A stretch of DNA of 19,724 bases from JAVBPP01 sp031549535. Lineage in GTDB: Bacteria; Bacillota; Clostridia; Oscillospirales; Acutalibacteraceae. The notes beneath the pieces are model-generated. The model did no database searches. It was not told the origin of the DNA and saw only the letters and a list, made by a program, of their open reading frames with translations. A program made the translations under genes and the position numbers. Shown here one piece after another: positions 15,201-19,724 of the stretch (position 1 is its first letter; each line of letters begins with the position of its first letter). The stretch covers positions 1-19,724 of the forward strand of contig JAVBPP010000094.1 in assembly GCA_031549535.1 (NCBI GenBank). The letters run 5' to 3'.

Positions 15201-17928
15201 CATCTTCGCTGAGGAAGTTTGTCAGCAGAGAAACAACCAGTCTCTCATCGCCGGCAGCATTCAACAGCCACTGCAGTAAGCCAAAGAACACATCGGCTTT
15301 GTCTGCTTTGATATCATATCTCTTTGTACCCGGAGCCACAATGCCTCTGCCAGCAACACGGCCGGTGCTTGCATCGTTTACAAGGGTACCAAGGCTGGCA
15401 AAGAAACCTTCATTCCATTCCGGAATGACTACGGGAACTGTTTCTTCTCCGCCGCCGCCGCCGGTAATCGGGCCTCTGCAAACGCCACATTCGCACTCCA
15501 AGCAGCAGGGCAGTTTCGGATTACATTTGCTTTCTTCATGTCCGCAGCCGCATTCACACATTTTGGGCGGAGGCGGGTTACAGGTTTCGCAAGTACAGTT
15601 GCTGTGGCACCTATATTTGGGATCGCAGAACTTTTCAACGCCGCCGCAACCGCAGGGGCAAGGCTTATCTGCTTCTTTTTCCTTAATAAGGGCGCCCAAA
15701 TCCATGCCTGCAACGTCCCAAAGCAGTTTGCTGAATTCTTTGCTGGTAAGGAAGCCATCCAGCTTCGCGAGAATCTGGTTAAACTTCGCTTCGGTTACTT
15801 GATATTGCTTGCCATCAGTGAAGGGGCCAATCTTAATCATATTGCCCACATGCTCCACACTGATGGGATAGGGATAGCCGGGTTTCGCCGGGTCATCCAC
15901 GATTAGGTCAATTTTGAAGTAACCATCTTTGCCGGTGGTGCCAATAAAGCCTTTTGCGGTCTTGAAGGTATTGTACTCAGTCAATACGCTGCCCAGTTTA
16001 CCGACATAGTAGGCAATTTTGCCATCGGTATCATAGGTTGCAAGGCCGGCAGCAACAAGAAGCGGATGATACTCATTTGTATCGGAATTGGCTTTATCCA
16101 AATACTTGTTAACTGTCTGATAGTTTGCGATTGTTACCTTATTGCCGTATTTGTCATAATCGCCAAAGGCCTGAGCCAGGCTGGCATTCAGTCTCTTGGC
16201 CATTTCTTTCAGCAGGCTGTCGATATAAAGCGGAACCTTCGCTTCATACTGACGGAACACGCGGGTGCGGTTCACAGGATCCAAATTCTGGAAGTCCACA
16301 TACTTTGTTTTGCAGAGATTGTATTCCGCAACCAACAGTTCTCTGGACATGATGGTAACATCCTGCGCCAAGCGGCCCGGGTTGAAGAATTTGAACAGCC
16401 TAATCGCTGCCAAATCCAAGCCTCTGAGAACCAGTTCTTCTTCAACGGCGGTGATATAAAGCCCTACATAATCTGTTCCGGTGGGGAACACGCGGTTCAG
16501 CGCCGCTGTTGAATAGTTGGGCTGATTCAGAGCGTTTCTGCCGGTGGCCTGCTCATAACGGGTTGCATACTCAGCCAGGTTATCCAGCAAGTCATCGTCT
16601 GTAGGCGGATTTTGGGTCACATCCGGATACATGTTGGCGTCAAAGTATTCTTTGAGCACGGTCAGCTCTCTGACTTCAATTTCAACCTGCAGCTCTGTGC
16701 GCCACAAATCAATTTGCGCAAATTTGATGCCGAAAACTTCTTCCAAAACACTTCTGACGCCGCCCTTTGCATAGGCGGGCTCAAGCAGATTATACTGTGC
16801 AGTGGATTCAGTCCGCAGCTCAAACAAATCGGCATATTCCATATCCGTGAAGGTATAGGTGTTTTTCGCGCTTCTAAAATACGCCACATAGTCCGCATAG
16901 GCAAAGGCCTCCAAAACAGCCTCCAACCTATCGATATAGCCCTTTACAACGCTAAACTCCTTCAGTCCGAAATGCGTAAACAACGCCGGCGCATAATCCT
17001 TAACCGGGTCGTAAATGTTCTTCGCCTCTGTCAACAAGGCCTTTACGCCCGCGCTACCCATCTGGAACAGGGATACCGCCGTTGCTCCAGTAACCGCATC
17101 TGTAAAGAAGTTTTTATACAGGGTCAGATTGGCCTTATACATTGCGGGTTTCTTATCGCTGTCATTGTTATACCACTCTGTTGTTGTGGATTTCATGTCA
17201 GTCGCAGCCGCAATCATGTGATAATACTTGGTGTAATTCTTTGCGTTTGTGCCGCTGCCCGTCTTCCATGTCGCTGTTTTTTCCGTATGCAAATAGGTAT
17301 AACTCTGTGTCTTTGCAAGTTCAATCGGAATGTCGTTTAGTGTTGCACATTCCGCAATCAAAACAGCTTCCAAGTTATCACGGGTGACCGCGAAGGTAGA
17401 GGTTTGTGCACCTTTGGTGTCGTTCGTTCCGTCCTTATCCGTACCGGTATTATAAATATCCGGGTTGCCGCTGAACCAGTTTGCCATCATATCCGAAAGA
17501 TTGATGTCAGCTGCGGACGGATTGGTTGTGAAATACGTGGATGTGTTAAGAGTGTTGTAAATCGCGGTGCCGATATTCCGCGCGGTTCTGCGATAGAAAG
17601 GGTCGTTCGCGCTGACTATCGCACCATCCGTTCTGTTTTCAATCTGGAGAAGGTCTTTCGCGGCATTAAAATAAATTTCCGCCGCTTTCCAGATATTACC
17701 CGTTGGGTCATTGACCTTAACACTGTTCCCGCCAACGGTATACGCAATGGTATAATCCTTGTCGTTCACATCTTTACCTGTTGCGCCGTTCTTCACGCCC
17801 GGTTTTTTCAATGCCGTTGCAAGCCCGGTATAATCCGGCGCCGCAAGCGCTGTGAAAGCAACCGTAACAGCAGAAAGAACAAAGAGCAAAGCAAGCAATA
17901 CGCTTACAGGTTTTTTCAGCTGATGCAT
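12217..17928 (-). CDS. Giant secreted cysteine-cluster protein, 1903 residues, family unrecognised
   Basis: ATG 17928 has AAGGAG 8 nt upstream. Residues 1-29 are a Sec signal peptide (KK, hydrophobic core, cut likely after ALA). Residues ~30-750 are polar, Tyr/Asn-rich and predicted helical. Two Cys clusters follow, C757-C817 (17 Cys) and C918-C1004 (27 Cys), separated by Pro/Gly linkers (PPPP, GGGGG); they are built of about five modules of the pattern CxCGC...C...CCxxCxC. Residues ~1005-1880 are Leu/Ile/Val-rich helices with at least one repeated motif (ILPN followed by Y and D, near 1243 and 1639). The tail ends with an aromatic-basic amphipathic helix, FFYNILNFFRRIFG. No LPXTG, S-layer homology, dockerin or enzyme motif was seen. 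Metal binding by the Cys modules is possible but unproven. Codon use looks less GC-biased than in the ABC operon. Confidence 0.9.
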   Translation of the reverse strand: MHQLKKPVSVLLALLFVLSAVTVAFTALAAPDYTGLATALKKPGVKNGATGKDVNDKDYTIAYTVGGNSVKVNDPTGNIWKAAEIYFNAAKDLLQIENRTDGAIVSANDPFYRRTARNIGTAIYNTLNTSTYFTTNPSAADINLSDMMANWFSGNPDIYNTGTDKDGTNDTKGAQTSTFAVTRDNLEAVLIAECATLNDIPIELAKTQSYTYLHTEKTATWKTGSGTNAKNYTKYYHMIAAATDMKSTTTEWYNNDSDKKPAMYKANLTLYKNFFTDAVTGATAVSLFQMGSAGVKALLTEAKNIYDPVKDYAPALFTHFGLKEFSVVKGYIDRLEAVLEAFAYADYVAYFRSAKNTYTFTDMEYADLFELRTESTAQYNLLEPAYAKGGVRSVLEEVFGIKFAQIDLWRTELQVEIEVRELTVLKEYFDANMYPDVTQNPPTDDDLLDNLAEYATRYEQATGRNALNQPNYSTAALNRVFPTGTDYVGLYITAVEEELVLRGLDLAAIRLFKFFNPGRLAQDVTIMSRELLVAEYNLCKTKYVDFQNLDPVNRTRVFRQYEAKVPLYIDSLLKEMAKRLNASLAQAFGDYDKYGNKVTIANYQTVNKYLDKANSDTNEYHPLLVAAGLATYDTDGKIAYYVGKLGSVLTEYNTFKTAKGFIGTTGKDGYFKIDLIVDDPAKPGYPYPISVEHVGNMIKIGPFTDGKQYQVTEAKFNQILAKLDGFLTSKEFSKLLWDVAGMDLGALIKEKEADKPCPCGCGGVEKFCDPKYRCHSNCTCETCNPPPPKMCECGCGHEESKCNPKLPCCLECECGVCRGPITGGGGGEETVPVVIPEWNEGFFASLGTLVNDASTGRVAGRGIVAPGTKRYDIKADKADVFFGLLQWLLNAAGDERLVVSLLTNFLSEDDVVVPPVPCACGCDCGKECDGNGSCCDDCDCEVVPVPCACGCACGKECDGDGSCCEACTCKKPAEKCECGACECEEAKCGNSAAPCCAACKDPDCTGNYATIPQILPKLLDSLYSDDIVNMLVGMIYPMVAEIVNKEVGSNMSLIGEDNIPKLGLSVFPKHLAKKVDPKYKLVIDKLTAAGMKWDGSVMNVAEGTAKLDWTTTAGVKIHDQATFLDALGSALSGLAEVLAASLANKGYAGTHDVIIFIASVKTTLSAQRGFNDAILPLQELLDCPGRTSTSSLESQVSALVGNGTPTDNTKYNYKTTNLLINAMFAPLLNWITQVMANKPLDTILGILPNLNYAIIFDMIGEGFGKVLTTQLHLWTSGLASGLLSVDETIELSEQLDLKKMLLTDLLGMEKLDSLDGIFAFLFDALGIPAVTAEAAPVSNVPLPPVTIPDSMASILDIVKGVASQPDQVFASLVELLNPQKYAEADKLVYPTPAAVETEYTDEEGVAHPNNEVSYSDIWTKNHADYLNAHLDDFVNKTVELFLGKSLDETVYDLLAGLLDETGEMKSIYNRAMIDKVVDMVKGLLEGIDAETMDMVVSLAAGLVDVDGKPLEIQKLFDNINKYPANSPAFAEGDRDGFLNAVVTLLAPAIPLLEVFLTGKDVNLVKFTMNSTPTNMTKIFGYKGYGSAIIPILEAIGCKNVLTPTEYENAAADDPKNVILNLVNPILGILDDLLKDPTNTVMSILPNIIYFLGTDLLTECINNLLRPAYVLLDIVRPIYNLSLDLNFNLMVMLEDLFNGLVEDLGVQFNVPFIDLVNGFMVGTIEEYTSANGNTAAKRMVANNSDFLTVLFDQIINMLMYPQNNEATKALVKEYGKLDAGNLATVYKLLDKFQLMSVDTVKYVLFYLFYGANYAVDTTNAAIADANAWLKEVSKEIAASSNPSLQEAASKARFLLNKYFKDVIDPGDPGTKDPTVAPNGLVKFFYNILNFFRRIFGMDPLPYPV
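15022..15183 (-). repeat. 87-nt tandem repeat encoding two Cys modules
   Basis: Two consecutive copies of a 29-residue unit (VPCACGCxCGKECDGxGSCC, then xxCxC and a short acidic/Val linker) start at C918 and C947. The nucleotide copies remain very similar, for example CACTCTTTGCCGCAG on the plus strand in both, suggesting recent duplication or exchange. The other three modules in the protein are more diverged. Confidence 0.8.
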
Positions 17929-18035
17929 AAATTTTCTCCTTTCAATTTCATTGCTCCGTCACTATGTTGCAAGCGCCGAAACAATGTTGTAGCCTTTATG
18001 ATATCGCCTTTGCAAACGCTAAAAACGATAAGCAC
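17916..18035 (-). CDS. Possible 39-residue upstream ORF overlapping the giant gene start
   Basis: GTG at 18035 is preceded by AGGAGAGGAG, as good a ribosome site as the giant gene's own. The frame (starting MLIVFSVCKGD) runs 39 codons and stops at TGA 17918-17916, 13 nt inside the giant gene in another frame. Terminating ribosomes would reach the giant gene's start, so the ORF could couple or regulate its translation. The peptide resembles nothing known to me, and the ribosome site could be coincidental. Confidence 0.35.
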   Translation of the reverse strand: MLIVFSVCKGDIIKATTLFRRLQHSDGAMKLKGENLCIS

Positions 18036-18127
18036 ACTCCTCTCCTAAAAATAAAATTTTATAAGAACAATTTGTAGTTGAGCTACGTAATGCCTTTGCT
18101 GCCAAAGACACCCCCACTCGTATTACT

Positions 18128-18157
18128 AATATACAACAACCACTCTTGAAATGTCAA
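18128..18157 (-). promoter_or_regulatory. Sigma-A promoter of the giant gene
   Basis: Minus-strand TTGACA (18157-18152), 18-nt spacer, TATATT (18133-18128). Start predicted near 18121, giving a leader of about 190 nt that contains the possible upstream ORF. The rest of the 318-bp gap between the giant gene and the next gene is AT-rich and shows no other gene or clear terminator. Confidence 0.75.
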
Positions 18158-18246
18158 TACGTTTCTTAATTTTTCAGATGATTCTCTGACTTTTTTATGA
18201 ACTTTTACTAACATCCTCCATTTATCACCCAGAGAAACGCTTGGTC

Positions 18247-19233
18247 TTAACGCAAATAGTGAATAAAACGCAGACTCGGTTCCAAAAAATTGACAAAAAA
18301 TGCAATATAAGAAAATCCGAATAGCACTACCCCAAAAATTAGCCACTGAGACTTACGCACGGCCTCTATCTTTGCGCCGTCCGCATAAAACAGCTGGAGC
18401 AGTAACACGGCCAGGGACATCATCATGGCTACAATCGCGGCTGGAATTACACCGTATATGGAATCCGAGCTTGTAAAATAAGTAAATATAACAATAAGAA
18501 GCGGCGTTAGCAGCAGAACAAGCTGTGTTTTTTTCTCTTGTTTGTTTTTATAATTGCGCAGCGCCCGTATCCCAACATAATATGGTATCAGCATAAATGG
18601 GCTCAGAATCAATATCGTCAGTGCCAAGTGAGTCAGGCCGTTCAGCGTCAACGGATCGATTGCTTTGGGTATCACCATCTGCAAAAGACCAACCACAATG
18701 ACCGCTATGAGCATGAGCAGCGCCGGCACGCTATGCTTCCACCGCACGTTTTTCTCCTGCTTTGCCGCTTTCTCGTTTCCCCCGGGATTCCGCGCACAAA
18801 ACCATGCCAAAAAAGCGACCCATGGGAGGTATTTTGTGGCAAAATCTGCGCTGATAGCAATCGCAAACGCACAGAACAGGAGGGCAAGCCAACTCTGCCT
18901 GTAAAAAACGACCAACGCCACCGCCAGCAAAAAAAACATCGTAACCGCCTCGTGATTGGCATAGATTACCCCTGTGTAAGTTGCGTTATAAAACAGGAAA
19001 ATGCCCAACAACAGCAATACAATAATATTCCACGCCGCTGTTTTTTCTGAATCACGAACCACGTTATAGACCCTTTGCAAGCATAGGGAGAGCAAAACCG
19101 CGGATATAACGCTCAGCGACGCGGTCAAAAACCCATACAGCGACGGGAAGGACCAGATACTGACTACCAAACGTATCAGCAAAAAAGAACAAGAAACAAG
19201 AAACACCAAATACCGAATACAAAAATTTTTCAT
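18247..19233 (-). CDS. Polytopic membrane protein of unknown function
   Basis: 328 residues with about nine hydrophobic helices. Short basic loops include RNPGGNEKAAKQEKNVRWKH near the middle, probably cytosolic. The stretch YANHEAVTMFFLLAVAL recalls membrane proteins of polysaccharide or surface-glycan clusters (wzy- or DUF6056-like), but the family was not identified. The start ATG overlaps the upstream gene's stop (ATGA), so the two are translationally coupled and probably form one complex or are two halves of one ancestral protein. No intrinsic terminator was seen between its stop and the giant gene's promoter. Confidence 0.75.
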   Translation of the reverse strand: MKNFCIRYLVFLVSCSFLLIRLVVSIWSFPSLYGFLTASLSVISAVLLSLCLQRVYNVVRDSEKTAAWNIIVLLLLGIFLFYNATYTGVIYANHEAVTMFFLLAVALVVFYRQSWLALLFCAFAIAISADFATKYLPWVAFLAWFCARNPGGNEKAAKQEKNVRWKHSVPALLMLIAVIVVGLLQMVIPKAIDPLTLNGLTHLALTILILSPFMLIPYYVGIRALRNYKNKQEKKTQLVLLLTPLLIVIFTYFTSSDSIYGVIPAAIVAMMMSLAVLLLQLFYADGAKIEAVRKSQWLIFGVVLFGFSYIAFFVNFLEPSLRFIHYLR

Positions 19234-19724
19234 ACAAACTGACCCCCCAGAAGGACACCCGCATACAGGAACGGAACCGTCAAGAGAAGCAAATATGGTT
19301 TCTCCCGAAGCAAATGCACCGTAGAACGCATGCTTCCCAACACAAACTCATCCCGCCGATATAGGAAGAATAGCAACACCGTTAGCATCATCAGCGCGAA
19401 ATGCGCAAAAAACCGTATATCATCCGGCGAAGCCACCAACACCGGAAGCAAGAAAAGCGGAAAGCCGGCTGTAAGCAAATACACCCATGCCGAAAACTTG
19501 TTTGCCTGCGTTTCCTCTTTACGCGCACGGCGGAAACACGCAATCCAAAAACAGGAAAAAATAACGCTGAGTGTCAGTATAATCATTAAATTTGCAGAAA
19601 AATCAGACTTGTAAATTTCTGCATTATAAATCTTCAGCACTTTTAATTTTTCAACAAATCCTGTTACCTTCTCGCCCTGGTAAATACTGAAAAAATACCA
19701 ATCTGTATACTCTTTAAATAAATC
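19230..19724 (-). CDS. Membrane protein C-terminal part, 5' end outside window
   Basis: The frame is open from the right edge (starting DLFKEYTDWYFF) to TGA 19230, about 164 residues. A GTG at 19640 could be read as a start, but it has no ribosome site and open frame continues upstream of it without interruption, so this is the end of a longer gene. The visible part has a polar ~45-residue stretch (YTDWYFFSIYQGEKVTGF...), then about four helices and ends with LLGGQFV. The family was not recognised. It is coupled by ATGA overlap to the following membrane protein. Confidence 0.7.
   Translation of the reverse strand, partial: DLFKEYTDWYFFSIYQGEKVTGFVEKLKVLKIYNAEIYKSDFSANLMIILTLSVIFSCFWIACFRRARKEETQANKFSAWVYLLTAGFPLFLLPVLVASPDDIRFFAHFALMMLTVLLFFLYRRDEFVLGSMRSTVHLLREKPYLLLLTVPFLYAGVLLGGQFV

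Noticed and set aside
14909..15802. 297-codon rightward frame rich in Gln, Ser, Pro and Ala
   Set aside because: It is the antisense shadow of the Cys-rich part of the giant gene; Cys/Gly codons read backwards give such residues.
18083..18346. 87-codon leftward open frame after the membrane gene
   Set aside because: Half of it is a shifted reading of the membrane gene's 3' end and the rest runs over the giant gene's promoter; no properly spaced ribosome site.

Overview
The window looks like chromosome from a Gram-positive anaerobe of the Clostridia, plausibly of the Oscillospiraceae/Ruminococcaceae type. This is inferred from the gene families, the strong AGGAGG-type ribosome sites, near-consensus TTGACA/TATAAT promoters, hairpin-plus-T-run terminators, a giant Sec-secreted protein ending without an obvious LPXTG motif, and many small palindromic intergenic repeats. 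No rRNA, tRNA, CRISPR array, transposase or phage gene was seen.

Left edge (1-3200). A leftward two-gene unit encodes a YhcH/YjgK/YiaL-type sugar anomerase followed by a GPH-family sugar:cation symporter that runs off the window. Its promoter has perfect consensus hexamers. Divergent to it is a monocistronic aminoglycoside-phosphotransferase-fold kinase, followed by a hairpin.

3211-8139. After a 103-bp palindromic repeat comes a compact rightward operon: ECF sigma factor, six-helix membrane protein (a candidate anti-sigma factor by position), ABC ATPase, and two ABC-2-type permeases with large extracytoplasmic loops. Every junction overlaps. The pattern fits an envelope-stress or antimicrobial-efflux module that senses and transcribes itself. 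Its last stop codon overlaps the stop codon of the convergent next gene by 4 bp.

8136-11050. A membrane-anchored, ceramidase-like hydrolase reads leftward. Its roughly 390-nt leader starts from a strong promoter and holds a 22-codon ORF with a ribosome site, an inserted 103-bp palindromic repeat, an intrinsic terminator and another repeat. This could be an attenuator, or a small RNA gene disrupted by a repeat. Immediately right is a nested repeat: one palindromic element inserted in another, with a sequence resembling the empty site lying 0.5 kb away.

11051-12183. A stand-alone 2-oxoacid-dehydrogenase-type acyltransferase (E2 catalytic domain only, no lipoyl domain), a repeat remnant, and two hairpins that separate it from the convergent giant gene.

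12217-18157. A 1903-residue secreted protein of unrecognised family has two cysteine-rich clusters (44 Cys in all) made of about five related modules, two of them a clear 87-nt tandem duplication. Its promoter and a possible 39-codon upstream ORF overlapping its start are visible.

Right edge (18247-19724). Two overlapping leftward genes encode polytopic membrane proteins of unknown function; the upstream one enters from beyond the window.

All family assignments come from reading motifs by eye; no database search was run.
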